From: an uncultured Ruminococcus sp.
GTDB lineage: Bacteria > Bacillota > Clostridia > Oscillospirales > Acutalibacteraceae
Assembly (NCBI GenBank): GCA_902800005.1
Contig: CADCCP010000001.1
Coordinates: 22,626 to 86,625, forward strand
Direction of reading: 5' to 3'
DNA: 64,000 nt
In this document: in pieces, positions 49,993 through 59,677 of the stretch
Layout of the letters: each line of letters opens with the position of its first letter
How positions within the stretch are numbered: position 1 is the first letter of the stretch
Translations under genes and position numbers: made by a program
Notes under the pieces: model-generated
Told to the model about the DNA's origin: nothing
Database searches by the model: none
Seen by the model: the letters and a program-made list of their open reading frames with translations, nothing else

Positions 49993-51246
49993 TTATTCGC
50001 CGTAAATGGTGATGTCGTTATATACGACTTTGACGATATTATCAGGATTTATCACCACTGTTTTCCAATCCTCCGAACTGAATGAAAATTCAAGGCGTTG
50101 GATATTGTCGCTTTGATAGAAGGTGTTATTGTTTGCCTTGTAGACCGTGCCGTCCTGCATAGTCACCTCTATGCGATCGATCATCTTGTCATCAAATTTA
50201 TCCTGTATAGCATTTATCTCGTCTATGTCATTTGTGGGATATACCAAATCAAGTTTAATACCGAAAGCGTGTGCTTCAAGTTCCTTAATTGTCATATCTT
50301 TGCAGTTGTTGAAATTGACGGTTTTGCCTTTTGCCTCATTGAGATATTTAGTGGTGTCTTTATAGTTGAGTTTCACAGAAAGGTCATAGTCAAATTCAAA
50401 GGGATATTCACTTGCAATTACAAAGTTTCCTTTTCCGTCAAATGTTAAAAGCTGGTCTTCAGTGAGAGTGCTTTCATATTCCCTTTGAGCGATCAAATAA
50501 GGTGCTTGGGACATATCTGTATTTTCATCTATATTCGAGAAAAATTCACCGATTTCTTCATCTGTGCAAAGAACTTTATCGACATGGTAGAACAGAGGTT
50601 TGCTTTCGTTTACTGTGAGAGTTTCACCGATAATATTGTATTGTGAACCGTAGGAGATAACTGCATTGATCGTATTGGTATCTTTGAAAGTGTAGGTAAT
50701 GTTTCCGCCCTGCATTTCCTGACCGAAATACCAAAGTTTGCCTATAAGCTGATTCATGGGAGAGAGTATGCAGTCCACTTTGTCATTGGAGGAGCTTGTA
50801 TATCCGAAGAAATAATCATCTGCATTTTCAACGAAAGCAGAACCGTCTTTTTTAGTGATCGACATCATGCCGTACACTTCATGTTTGTCACCTGCAATGC
50901 CCTTGAAATCTATGTCAAGTTCATCACTTTGTACCTGCACATTTCCGCCGGCATACATTCCGCCGTGCATTTCACCTGCAAGCAGTTCGCCGAATACGGA
51001 GTTAAAACTTCCTGTTGCTGTGGCAGTTGTTCCGACTACCGCAACAGCAGCGGCGGCAGCTATAAGATAGAAAACAACACCTTTCTTTTTATGTTTTTTC
51101 ACAGCGGGCTTGTTTTCATGTATTTTATTCATAACTATCTCTTTTACGTTGTCAACATTCACGCCTGTATTTTCATATATGGTTTTTTCATCTATGCTTT
51201 CGGGATCGTTCAGCATATAGTTGAAAATGTTATTTGTCTTTGTCAT
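49993..51246 (-). CDS. Membrane-anchored anti-sigma-like protein (DUF4179 type)
   Basis: 417 residues. A cytoplasmic N-terminus (about 1-55) with a predicted helical sigma-binding part, one TM (about 56-78), and a large extracellular beta-rich domain (about 85-415) that may sense the envelope. It starts one base after the sigma-factor stop, so expression is coupled, as for cognate sigma/anti-sigma pairs. The extracellular domain has no cysteine pair pattern or known catalytic site. Confidence 0.75.
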   Translation of the reverse strand: MTKTNNIFNYMLNDPESIDEKTIYENTGVNVDNVKEIVMNKIHENKPAVKKHKKKGVVFYLIAAAAAVAVVGTTATATGSFNSVFGELLAGEMHGGMYAGGNVQVQSDELDIDFKGIAGDKHEVYGMMSITKKDGSAFVENADDYFFGYTSSSNDKVDCILSPMNQLIGKLWYFGQEMQGGNITYTFKDTNTINAVISYGSQYNIIGETLTVNESKPLFYHVDKVLCTDEEIGEFFSNIDENTDMSQAPYLIAQREYESTLTEDQLLTFDGKGNFVIASEYPFEFDYDLSVKLNYKDTTKYLNEAKGKTVNFNNCKDMTIKELEAHAFGIKLDLVYPTNDIDEINAIQDKFDDKMIDRIEVTMQDGTVYKANNNTFYQSDNIQRLEFSFSSEDWKTVVINPDNIVKVVYNDITIYGE

Positions 51247-51247
51247 A

Positions 51248-51787
51248 TCAATAACCCCTTTCAGTTAAAAAAGCTTTCAATTTTACTCTTGCACGTTTTA
51301 TCTTTGACTTGACGGCTTCAAGTTTCAAGTCCATTATGTCTGCTATCTTCTGGGCTGTCTGGTAATAGTAGTAGTATCTGACAAGGATCTCCTTGTCAGG
51401 CTCGCCGAATTGGTTCAATGCGTCACACAGGTCTTTATGTAAAGCCTGCCTGTCGATGTTGTCCTCTATCATGTATTCGTCTGCGAGTACGACATCATCT
51501 ATATCCACTATTTCGGGAGATTTGACGGTACGCATTTTATCAAGTGCTTTTGTCTTTGCGATGGCAGATATGTAGCCTTTGAGACTGCCTTCCTGAACCT
51601 TGTCGGTATTGTTCCAGAGTGTGATGAACACATCTGCGGCAGCTTCCTCAATGTCGGAGGAATTAAGACTTCCCTTTGAAACATTGTAGATAATTGCCGA
51701 AACAAGCGGAGTAAATTTGTCCATGATTTCCGCTAAGGCTCTTTCATCACGCTTTTTCAGCCTGTCAACGATTTGGTTTTCATTCAT
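51248..51787 (-). CDS. ECF-type RNA polymerase sigma factor
   Basis: 179 residues. Region 2 (IEEAAADVFITLWNNTDKVQ then LKGYISAIAKTKALDKMR) and region 4 (LNQFGEPDKEILVRYYYYYQ followed by a helix-turn-helix SKIKRARVKLK) are clear. ATG 51787 is chosen since GAGAGGA lies nine bases upstream; ATG 51796 overlaps that site. Controlled by the membrane protein encoded one base downstream. Target promoters cannot be told from this window. Confidence 0.9.
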   Translation of the reverse strand: MNENQIVDRLKKRDERALAEIMDKFTPLVSAIIYNVSKGSLNSSDIEEAAADVFITLWNNTDKVQEGSLKGYISAIAKTKALDKMRTVKSPEIVDIDDVVLADEYMIEDNIDRQALHKDLCDALNQFGEPDKEILVRYYYYYQTAQKIADIMDLKLEAVKSKIKRARVKLKAFLTERGY

Positions 51788-51902
51788 CTTGTTCATTCCT
51801 CTCGACACGTTTTTTTTGAATGTTGAAATTTCAGCTTTCACTTATATAAACGTAAGCATTTTATAAAAAGGTCTGAAATTTAAAAAAATTTTTTTGGAAA
51901 TC

Positions 51903-51931
51903 AAAAAAGGACTGCCGTTTGACAGTCCTTT
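51903..51931 (-). terminator. Terminator of the hydrolase operon
   Basis: AAAGGACTG pairs with CAGTCCTTT around loop CCGTTTGA; T run on the minus strand. Confidence 0.8.
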
Positions 51932-51936
51932 GTAAA

Positions 51937-52887
51937 TTACTTATTTTCCAGCCATTCTATTACTTTGGGAATATCGTCCTCATGTATTCCGTGCAGGTCA
52001 TCATCATGTGTAATAAAAGTGCAGTCTGTGTGGTCTTTGAGAAGTTCATACATTTTTTGTGCCTGTTCAAATGAAACTTTTTCATCTCCCTTGCTGTGAA
52101 TGATAAGAACAGGGATATTTATTTCATCTGCCCAGTATACAGCCGACCTTTTTTCATATTCTTCGGGCATTTCTTGGGGAGAACCGCCTATGCAGTCAAT
52201 GAGTACCTGTTTCATTTTTTCCTCACGCTCGTCATAGCAGTCAAAAAGGTCACTTACACCCGAAAAAACAATAAGTTTCTTTACTCTCTTATCCTGACGG
52301 GCAGTCATATAAGCAGTCATACCGCCTCTCGATACACCCATTACGCAAAAATCATTCATATCAATAAACTTGAAATGATTTTCGCACAAGTCTATCAGCT
52401 TGAATACATCATGCAGTTCATCACCGCCGAATTGGTCATAACCCTCAGAACCGTTGTCCCCTCTTATCTCGCAGGCAACAACTGCACGACCTGTATAAGC
52501 ACATACCAATGAAACATATTCATAGTCCAACGAACCGTAATTATAATGTCCGCCCCTGTTATGAAGTATACACTTGCAAGGCTGTTGTGACTTGATACTC
52601 TCCATAGGAATGGAAATATACGCCTTTATCTGACAGCCGTCTGAAAGAAAATTAAATTCATAAGTTTTGCATTTTTCGGCTAAATCATCTTTCAATTCAA
52701 TTTCATCTACATAAAATACCTCGTCATTTTCATAGGCGTACATATCGAATATATTTTCCTCAACGGAACTTTCAATAATTGACGATAAATCGACGGATAT
52801 TTCACTGTCACTCAAATTTTCATTCTGACAGCCGAGAATCGACAATGCAATTATAAATGAAAGTATGCCGGAAATAAATTTTTTCAT
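51937..52887 (-). CDS. Alpha/beta-hydrolase lipoprotein (prolyl-oligopeptidase-like)
   Basis: 316 residues. Lipoprotein signal with Cys20 (ILGC). Hydrolase triad: Ser186 (GVSRGG nucleophile elbow), Asp268 (HSKGDEKV) and His299 (DLHG). ATG 52887 has GGGGGTG nine bases upstream. Last gene of a three-gene run with two membrane proteins; the ATG lies within the end of the upstream gene. An exported peptidase or esterase; its substrate is unknown. Confidence 0.85.
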   Translation of the reverse strand: MKKFISGILSFIIALSILGCQNENLSDSEISVDLSSIIESSVEENIFDMYAYENDEVFYVDEIELKDDLAEKCKTYEFNFLSDGCQIKAYISIPMESIKSQQPCKCILHNRGGHYNYGSLDYEYVSLVCAYTGRAVVACEIRGDNGSEGYDQFGGDELHDVFKLIDLCENHFKFIDMNDFCVMGVSRGGMTAYMTARQDKRVKKLIVFSGVSDLFDCYDEREEKMKQVLIDCIGGSPQEMPEEYEKRSAVYWADEINIPVLIIHSKGDEKVSFEQAQKMYELLKDHTDCTFITHDDDLHGIHEDDIPKVIEWLENK

Positions 52888-52888
52888 T

Positions 52889-53554
52889 TTATAATGCACC
52901 CCCATTTTGTTCTTTCAACATTTTCAAAGTCTTTGAAAGAAATACGATAAACATAACGGCTTTAACGGTACTTAGAACACTTGCCGTGACTGCCGTAAGA
53001 GTTGAAAACGGCAGAAATGCTCCACTAACGAAAAGACAAACTAACTGCATTACAGTAATAGCGATCATAACAGCAGAGTAAAATTTTACTTTGTCCTTAA
53101 TATCGTTTCTGTCGATTTTCTCGGCGATATGTCCGACTGCACTTATGAAACGGAGCCTGAAAAAAAGAAACAGAATGCCCGATATTGCCGAAAACAGAAC
53201 ACCGATCCAGCCTCCCGAAAACAACATATATATTGTATAAGCAACAATTCCCATACATACAAATGAAAATGCTTTATCAAAATCAGTATCTTCGTTTCTG
53301 GTTTTGCTGATACCGATCACCAATGCTATGTAGGAGATTATAAGCAAACCGATCATAACATAATTGGATATTCCTATGATTTGGTAATTGCCTGTTATGT
53401 TATAAAAATGCTGTACAACGATATGGCTTACATCTCCGCCTGTAACGGTTATCATAACCGCTGCAACAACAATATAGATAAGCAAGCCGATGATACTTAT
53501 GATTTCGGATGCAATCAGAAATCGGGTTCCTTTATAAACATTATTGTATTTCAT
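52889..53554 (-). CDS. Multi-spanning membrane protein, unknown
   Basis: 221 residues with about six TM helices, a short charged cytoplasmic loop SKTRNEDTDFDKAFS and another (AEKIDRNDIKDKVKF). No family recognised. GGTCGG precedes ATG 53554. Followed at once by the hydrolase lipoprotein, preceded by a 62-residue membrane protein, all in one direction. Confidence 0.65.
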   Translation of the reverse strand: MKYNNVYKGTRFLIASEIISIIGLLIYIVVAAVMITVTGGDVSHIVVQHFYNITGNYQIIGISNYVMIGLLIISYIALVIGISKTRNEDTDFDKAFSFVCMGIVAYTIYMLFSGGWIGVLFSAISGILFLFFRLRFISAVGHIAEKIDRNDIKDKVKFYSAVMIAITVMQLVCLFVSGAFLPFSTLTAVTASVLSTVKAVMFIVFLSKTLKMLKEQNGGAL

Positions 53555-53586
53555 TTTATTCCGACCTTTCAGCCATCATCTGCCCG

Positions 53587-53775
53587 TTATCTCAGAATGC
53601 CATTGTTGTCATAGTAGTTCTGATCGGAAAACTCTTTATTGTTTTCGTCAAGGTTGTTGTCACTCATTTTGAAAAGATGTTTTCCGGCGGTATAACTGCG
53701 GTTCATACCCATTTTTTTAGAAACCACAACAACAACCATAAAAATGACAATGCCTAAAATAATTTCCCAACCCAT
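53587..53775 (-). CDS. Small single-TM protein
   Basis: 62 residues: N-terminal TM helix (about 4-20), a short basic stretch, then an Asn/Asp-rich tail. AGGAG lies eight bases before ATG 53775. First in the run with the membrane protein and hydrolase. No family recognised. Confidence 0.6.
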   Translation of the reverse strand: MGWEIILGIVIFMVVVVVSKKMGMNRSYTAGKHLFKMSDNNLDENNKEFSDQNYYDNNGILR

Positions 53776-53927
53776 AACTCATTCTCCTATCTTTTGTAAA
53801 AATTTTGTGTGTGCATTCAGTTTATTTTTGAACTGCGACAATAATACCATAAAACATTGAAAAGCAAATGAGAGAAACTTCGATTTTTCCAAAATAAAAA
53901 TCGGAAATTTTCTACTTTTTTTATATG

Positions 53928-55373
53928 TCATTTTGTAAAGAAATGAATTTTATTGTAAGAAAGCAGATTTTGTGCTTTATCAAGGGGTATATGCTTGACG
54001 GTATGGACAGCACGGTTTTCAAAATACAGATATACTTGTACGTTACAAGTGCCTGCAAGACGTTGGGGAATGCTTTGAGTTATCTTTGCACACTGTATTT
54101 TATTAAACGGGATATAATAAGTTTTAAGTGTGAGTTTTTGAAAACTGCATACAACGAGATGTTTTGAAGTTATGCCGAGATGAGAGTATTCATGTGCGAA
54201 TATCCTGAAAAGCATCCACCAGAACAGCGGTATCAACAAAAAAAGCAAAAGGGCTTTGAAAAGGTCATTTATGATACTGAAATTGTCTGCAAGCATGATC
54301 GTGAGGACGGTCACGGCAGTAACGAAAAACGGCAGATACAAATAAGCCGGCATGGTGTTTTTAGCCGTATAGACGGACATCTTTTCTTTATGGGAAACTT
54401 TTAAAAGTTTTTGCAGGGAACGGAAAAAAGTCTTTTTATGTTCGGGAGCAATGATGATACTTCTGTCACCTTTGAGTTTTCCGGAGCCGATGGTAAAGAT
54501 GCCTGAGATGTAGAGTCCCATGAGGTGCATGAGAAGTCCCTGTTCGACAGTGATGGCGGAAAGGCATTTTCTTTTGGTGAAAGTGATGTTTTTATTGATA
54601 AGTCCTTTGGAAACAACGATATATTCGCCTTGATTGTAGGCTTTGAAGCCGGAATAACGCATGAAGCCGAGAAGTATTGATATTATCCAGCCTATGATAA
54701 GCACACTTGCTGCTCCTGCCGTTGCAGGCGGTATGTTCAGGGCAATAAGACGTAAACGGAAGTCTGATTGGGCACTGAAAATATTATTGGCAAGCTCGTT
54801 TCCGACAATATCGCCTAACTTTGAGATAACGGGAGCAATGAATAAAAGTCCCGTTGCGGGATTTGACCAGAACGTACACATCAAAAGAGTGCTGATGAAA
54901 TTTGATCTTACACATGATGTTTCGGGGTTCATGTCGTGTATTTTGAGCAGTATCATTTTGGTATTTTTGCGTGAGAAGTAGGCAGATATATCATATTTTT
55001 TACTGAGTCCTGCAGGTGTATCGAAGGAAACCTTGACAGCACCGAAAATTGCCGCAAAAGCGTCCATGTTAAAAACGATGGTTTGTATTTTTGAGTACGG
55101 CACTGTGAAACGTCTTTTTATAAACAATCCGTCATGTATCTGTATACCGTTTTCAATGATCCTGTATCTGTAACGGCTGTAGGAATAGACGGCATAGGCG
55201 ACTGCTGCAAGAGCATATACTGTACCCGAACTGACGGTCGCAATATATTCAAGAATATCTCTCGGTCTGTAAAGGAACTGCTGAATTATTGACAGGAGTA
55301 CCAGAAATACCGATATTTTAAGTTTTTTAATGATGGAGAAGGGGTGTGTTTTTTTATATTTTCTTCTTTCCAT
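53928..55373 (-). CDS. Bacterial PH-domain membrane protein (YdbT-like)
   Basis: 481 residues from ATG 55373 with GGGTG upstream; an ATG seven codons earlier has no site. Several TM pairs separated by three bPH2 domains, each with the family pattern ENGIQIHDGLFIKRRFTVPY, PYSKIQTIVF, and the later FTKRKCLSAITVEQGLL. In Bacillus the YdbS-YdbT pair sits in the membrane and affects resistance to a bacteriocin. It overlaps the upstream partner by 20 bases. Confidence 0.85.
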   Translation of the reverse strand: MERRKYKKTHPFSIIKKLKISVFLVLLSIIQQFLYRPRDILEYIATVSSGTVYALAAVAYAVYSYSRYRYRIIENGIQIHDGLFIKRRFTVPYSKIQTIVFNMDAFAAIFGAVKVSFDTPAGLSKKYDISAYFSRKNTKMILLKIHDMNPETSCVRSNFISTLLMCTFWSNPATGLLFIAPVISKLGDIVGNELANNIFSAQSDFRLRLIALNIPPATAGAASVLIIGWIISILLGFMRYSGFKAYNQGEYIVVSKGLINKNITFTKRKCLSAITVEQGLLMHLMGLYISGIFTIGSGKLKGDRSIIIAPEHKKTFFRSLQKLLKVSHKEKMSVYTAKNTMPAYLYLPFFVTAVTVLTIMLADNFSIINDLFKALLLFLLIPLFWWMLFRIFAHEYSHLGITSKHLVVCSFQKLTLKTYYIPFNKIQCAKITQSIPQRLAGTCNVQVYLYFENRAVHTVKHIPLDKAQNLLSYNKIHFFTK

Positions 55374-55809
55374 TTCGTTCACCCGAATGTTCAATGAGGT
55401 TTTTCAGACGGTAGGCGTTGATGAGAGTTATCTGGCTGACACTTTCAAAAGAGCCTGCCATCATGAGCCTTACGGAACACAGACCGTAAAATCTCTGCAA
55501 AACGCCCTGAGAGATGACACAGTATTGTATCTGTGAAACAGGTATTTTAGTTTCGTGGTATATGAAAACACCGCTGCTTATAGAGATAATGTCGTTTTCA
55601 AAGAAGTAGCCGCAGCGTTTGTAGAGCATGGGAAAGTAGAATGTTATCATGAGTAAGTATGCGGTAATTCCGAGTATAGCGAAAAATATCGACCATTTCG
55701 GGAAAAATACAAATATTCCCCCGTCAAAGAATGAAAATATTATAAGAAGTGCGGTTGCTCTGATACGCCACAGATGTATACACTTTTCCGAAAGCAAATT
55801 ATTTTGCAT
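55354..55809 (-). CDS. Bacterial PH-domain protein (YdbS-like)
   Basis: 151 residues: two TM helices (about 17-60), then one bPH2 domain with FFENDIISISSGVFIYHETK, IPVSQIQYCVISQGVLQRFY. Overlaps the next gene, so it is coupled to the YdbT-like protein. The joint role at the membrane is not defined. Confidence 0.85.
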   Translation of the reverse strand: MQNNLLSEKCIHLWRIRATALLIIFSFFDGGIFVFFPKWSIFFAILGITAYLLMITFYFPMLYKRCGYFFENDIISISSGVFIYHETKIPVSQIQYCVISQGVLQRFYGLCSVRLMMAGSFESVSQITLINAYRLKNLIEHSGERNGKKKI

Positions 55810-55886
55810 GGCAGTCCCTCCGTTCCGATATATATTTTATCATAAAATATCTGCAAAATCCATTCAAATTTGTTTTAAATGGCAGA

Positions 55887-55915
55887 TTGACGGAAAAGAA
55901 TTTTTAGTATAAAAT
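55887..55915 (+). promoter_or_regulatory. Sigma-A-like promoter for the DUF815 ATPase gene
   Basis: TTGACG (55887-55892), 17 bases, TAAAAT (55910-55915). Confidence 0.6.
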
Positions 55916-55953
55916 ATATGGGTAAAATTATATAAATCGGAAGTGAGATATTT

Positions 55954-57183
55954 ATGTATTCTACAAAAGAAGCAGTGCTTTTGATGTCATCACTGTCGAT
56001 ATACAAGGGTATATTGCAAAGGTCTGTTGCAAAGGCATATTACAGATTGCTTTGTGCATATGACAGGGATATAGTTGAGTTCAGCAATGCTTGGGGAGAA
56101 TTTTTTTCGGTGCTTTGCGATAAAGGATGTTCGGAGAGTTTTGCAGCGGCACTTACTGAAACTGCACTGTTTGATGAAAACGCCTTTTCAAGAGCATCAT
56201 CTGCAGGGCTTGAAAAGAAACTGCCGTCAAGTGTGCTGAATGCGGTAAGGCGTGACGTGTATGCAATAAGGAAGCTGTACAGTCTGTCACCCGAAACTAT
56301 CCTCAACGATTATCAATACAGGGACGAATTGGGGAGCATAGCGGAAAATCTGCCGAGATGGAAAACAGGCAAGCCTATCAGTGAGTTTGCGGACGAGGAG
56401 GATACACTTGACCGTCTTGCAGAGTTTCACAAAAGGAACGGATGCGGCATTTTTGCAAGATACAGGGCGTTCATATGGCGTGACGGTGATGTACAGCCGG
56501 TTTTGCATCCCGATGATATAAAATTATCGTCACTGAAGGGCTATGATATACCGAGAAATACAGTTGTCAAAAACACGCTTGCCTTTATGAAGAATATCGA
56601 CAGCAATAACTGTCTGCTTTACGGCGACAGAGGTACGGGCAAATCCTCTACAATAAAGGCAATCTTGAATGAGTATTATAAAGATGGCTTGAGAATGGTT
56701 GAAGTGCCGAAGGACAGGCTTGCAGAATTTCCTCTTTTGGTCGATAAGATAGCAGCATTGCCTTTGAAGTTCATCATATTCATAGATGACCTGTCATTTG
56801 CAGGTGAGGACAAGAGTTATGCACAGCTTAAAGCCGTACTTGAAGGAGGTCTTGCAGCAAGACCTCAAAACACGCTCATCTATGCAACCTCTAACAGAAG
56901 GCATATCATCAAAGAGAACTTTTCAGACCGTGAAGGTGATGATATGCACCGAAATGACAGTATACAGGAAAGTCTGTCGCTGTCGGACAGGTTCGGAATG
57001 TCCGTGAACTTCTCAAAACCCGACAAAGAGCAGTATCTTGAGATAGTCAAGAGCCTTGCAAAAGAAAATCACATTGAGATGGGCATAGATGAACTTTGTG
57101 CAGCGGCTGAAAAGTGGGCGATACAGCGTGGAGGACGTTCTCCCCGTGCCGCAAAGCAGTTTATCGCATTCATACAAGCATGA
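55954..57183 (+). CDS. AAA+ ATPase, DUF815 family
   Basis: 409 residues. Helical N-terminal half, then AAA core with Walker A GDRGTGKSS (Lys230), Walker B FIIFIDDLSF, sensor 1 IYATSNRRHI and Arg finger near SLSDRFGMSV. DUF815 proteins are conserved in Firmicutes, function unknown. GAAGTGAG precedes ATG 55954. The binding-protein fusion follows after about 50 bases. Confidence 0.92.
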   Translation: MYSTKEAVLLMSSLSIYKGILQRSVAKAYYRLLCAYDRDIVEFSNAWGEFFSVLCDKGCSESFAAALTETALFDENAFSRASSAGLEKKLPSSVLNAVRRDVYAIRKLYSLSPETILNDYQYRDELGSIAENLPRWKTGKPISEFADEEDTLDRLAEFHKRNGCGIFARYRAFIWRDGDVQPVLHPDDIKLSSLKGYDIPRNTVVKNTLAFMKNIDSNNCLLYGDRGTGKSSTIKAILNEYYKDGLRMVEVPKDRLAEFPLLVDKIAALPLKFIIFIDDLSFAGEDKSYAQLKAVLEGGLAARPQNTLIYATSNRRHIIKENFSDREGDDMHRNDSIQESLSLSDRFGMSVNFSKPDKEQYLEIVKSLAKENHIEMGIDELCAAAEKWAIQRGGRSPRAAKQFIAFIQA

Positions 57184-57235
57184 GAACAATTAATGATTTT
57201 TGTTTTTGATTGGATCGAAAGGAAGAAAAGGGAAG

Positions 57236-58651
57236 ATGAAAAAAATATTGTCGATTTTACTGAGCGGAGTGCTTGCGGCGAGTGTTGCAGGATGTGCATA
57301 TATGTCACCTGATGACGAGTATCCCGTTAAGATCGCCGGCTACACATTTGAAAGAAAACCTCAAAGTATCGTATGTTTGGACGATTCCGTTGCAGATATA
57401 CTGATAGCGTGCGGATATGCTGATCTGATAAAAGCACGTTCAGATGAATGTACGCAGGAGGAAATTGAGGATATAAAAACAGTCGGTTCGGCAGACAAGC
57501 CCGATGTAAAGAAGATCATATCTGCAAAACCTGATGTAGTATTTGTGAACAAGGCTTTTTCGGGAGATGTCAGGACAAAGCTCGAAAATGAAAATATCAA
57601 TGTCATAACGATGGTCAAGGCAAAAAATAATACAGATTTGTCAGTTTTGTATGAAAGTGTGTGTGCGGTGGCAGGCGGCGACAAGTCCGGCAGAAAGAAA
57701 GGTCTTGACAAGGCAGAATCTGTTGTACGCACGATGGGTGACCTGCAGAGGATCATACCTGAAAGCGATTTCCTGATGACTGTGTGCTATCTGTATGACA
57801 CTGAGGGCGATGTCGTGTATAATGATACGTTTGGCGGAAATATATTTGCATATGCAAATGCGGTGAATGTATGCGGATATGAGGACGGTGATGTGATACA
57901 GAAGATCACCTTGTCCGATCCGAAGTATATATTTTGTGATACAGGCGTGAAAGCCCAGCTTGAAAAAAGCGATACTTTCAAAGACCTTACAGCCGTGAAG
58001 GACGGAAATGTCATAGAGATAGCTAAAAATGTGTTTGAACGTCAGGGCAACAGCATCACACAGGTGCTTTCGGATATGATAGAGATCATGTATCCGTCAA
58101 TTCATGATGAGCCTTCAAAGGCTGAAAGCTCCAAAATAGAAGAAAGTTCTGAAACAGAGGAAAGCTCAGAGACAGAGGAAAGCTCCAAAATAGAAGAAAG
58201 TTCAGAGATAGAGGAAAGCTCCAAAATAGAAGAAAGTTCAGAGATAGAGGAAAGTTCAGAAACAGAGGAAAGTTCTGAGATAGAGGAGAGTTCAGAAACA
58301 GAGGAAAGTTCTGAGATAGAGGAAAGTTCAGAGATAGAGGAGAGTTCCGAGACAGAGGAGAGTTCAGAAGAGGAGCCGTCGGTGATAGTGGTAGTAGCAG
58401 ATGACTCTCTTAATATCAGACCGGGAATGAGATACCGTGTCGGTGAAAAAGATGACAATGTAAAGATAATACAGCAGAGATTAAAAAATCTGGGATACTT
58501 CAAGGACGATATAACAGGTTATTACGGTGAACTGACGGCAAAGGCTGTAAGTGAATATGAAGTGACGAACAGGATAGATCCTGACGGAAATTTGAGTACA
58601 CCTGAATTGTATTTGTTGTTCTCAGATGAAGTATTGCCTGCAAATAACTGA
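57236..58651 (+). CDS. ABC-type substrate-binding lipoprotein fused to peptidoglycan-binding domain by Glu-Ser repeats
   Basis: 471 residues. Lipoprotein signal with Cys20 (AGC), an iron-siderophore/cobalamin-type (BtuF-like) binding fold (about 30-290), a linker of fourteen 6-residue repeats of ESSxxE (58124-58375), and a PG_binding_1-like domain (about 405-460; NVKIIQQRLKNLGYFKDDIT). ATG 57236 has AAGGGAAG upstream. No ABC permease or ATPase is adjacent. The fusion would hold a ligand-binding protein to both membrane and wall. Ends at a bidirectional terminator. Confidence 0.82.
   Translation: MKKILSILLSGVLAASVAGCAYMSPDDEYPVKIAGYTFERKPQSIVCLDDSVADILIACGYADLIKARSDECTQEEIEDIKTVGSADKPDVKKIISAKPDVVFVNKAFSGDVRTKLENENINVITMVKAKNNTDLSVLYESVCAVAGGDKSGRKKGLDKAESVVRTMGDLQRIIPESDFLMTVCYLYDTEGDVVYNDTFGGNIFAYANAVNVCGYEDGDVIQKITLSDPKYIFCDTGVKAQLEKSDTFKDLTAVKDGNVIEIAKNVFERQGNSITQVLSDMIEIMYPSIHDEPSKAESSKIEESSETEESSETEESSKIEESSEIEESSKIEESSEIEESSETEESSEIEESSETEESSEIEESSEIEESSETEESSEEEPSVIVVVADDSLNIRPGMRYRVGEKDDNVKIIQQRLKNLGYFKDDITGYYGELTAKAVSEYEVTNRIDPDGNLSTPELYLLFSDEVLPANN
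58124..58375 (+). repeat. Fourteen in-frame 18-bp repeats encoding ESSxxE
   Basis: Units ESSKIE, ESSETE and ESSEIE alternate, last unit ESSEEE. Codon differences (GAA/GAG, AGC/AGT, TCA/TCC) mark the units. A likely site of copy-number change. Confidence 0.95.
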
Positions 58652-58655
58652 AAAA

Positions 58656-58697
58656 AACAATGTCGAAAGCGTTTGGAATGCTTTCGGCATTGTTTTT
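58656..58697. terminator. Bidirectional terminator
   Basis: CAATGTCGAAAGC pairs with GCTTTCGGCATTG (one G-U), A7 on the left and T6 on the right. Confidence 0.85.
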
Positions 58698-59543
58698 TCA
58701 GAAAAGTGTTTTTATACTTTGGGTTTGGAGAAAGTATCTTGCACGAGTATTTTCGGGATATGTGAAGGGGAGATTTGCAACATTGCCCAGATAGAATTCT
58801 GCACTTCTCATGTCACCCGATAAGGCATAAGTTGCACCAAGAATATAGTTGAGGTGCATATTGAAATAGTCATTCCACTGTTCATGCGAGAAGTGTTCGG
58901 AAGAGAGATACTTTCTTGCAAGAAAGTTGAGTTTGTCAATGTTGAGTTTATCGTTTTGGGAGATGCTGTCGGGTGAAAGTGAATAGAAAGCAGTCTCAAG
59001 CCATACTATCTCGGCAAGATGTTCATATTCGTCTTTTTCAAGGATAAAGATGCCGTTTCCGGATTGAAGCTCGTTCATAAGTCTTTCAAACGCATAGGCA
59101 CAGTTTTCAAAGGCTCTTCTTTTACATGAAAGCATGAGGTTCAGAAGAAGATAGTCCAATTTGTAAGAGCGACCTTTTTGGTCGGCAGACGGGGCTATCT
59201 TCATAAGAAGGCTTTCGGATTCATCAAAGTGTTCATGCACGATAAGACCAAAAGCCAGATTTATCTGAGCGGAGAGTTTACGTTTGCCGAAACACCTGTT
59301 TGAAATGGAGATTTGTTCTCTGATGAAGCCGTTGATATTGTCATTGCAGTTTTTGAGAGTTTCGGTGTAGAGTTTCGGGACGGATGAAAGAAGTATTGCA
59401 AGACCGATAGCCGCAAGAATGATAAGAGCGATGCCGACAGGTACGGGGATACCGGTGCCTCCGAAAATGACAAAAAGCCCTGACATGAAAGTTGCGATAA
59501 CGCTTATGAACATTGCTATAGATGAGTTGAAAGCAAACAGCAT
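58698..59543 (-). CDS. Membrane-anchored helical-repeat protein, unknown
   Basis: 281 residues. Two TM helices at the N-terminus (about 8-28, 34-54), then an all-helical soluble part (about 70-280) that reads like TPR-type repeats (AQINLAFGLIVHEHFDESES, LNYILGATYALSGDMRSAEF). No good ribosome site precedes ATG 59543, so the exact start is uncertain. Not recognised. Confidence 0.55.
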   Translation of the reverse strand: MLFAFNSSIAMFISVIATFMSGLFVIFGGTGIPVPVGIALIILAAIGLAILLSSVPKLYTETLKNCNDNINGFIREQISISNRCFGKRKLSAQINLAFGLIVHEHFDESESLLMKIAPSADQKGRSYKLDYLLLNLMLSCKRRAFENCAYAFERLMNELQSGNGIFILEKDEYEHLAEIVWLETAFYSLSPDSISQNDKLNIDKLNFLARKYLSSEHFSHEQWNDYFNMHLNYILGATYALSGDMRSAEFYLGNVANLPFTYPENTRARYFLQTQSIKTLF

Positions 59544-59677
59544 ACCTGTTTTTCACTTCACTTTCTTTTAGAGTGTAGTTTTGAGATCGGAGAGCGGAGC
59601 AGTTGTGTGTTTTAGTTTTTCTGAAAAGCATGAAAGTCATATTGTTCCACTCTTAACTCTCCACTCTCCACACTTTT

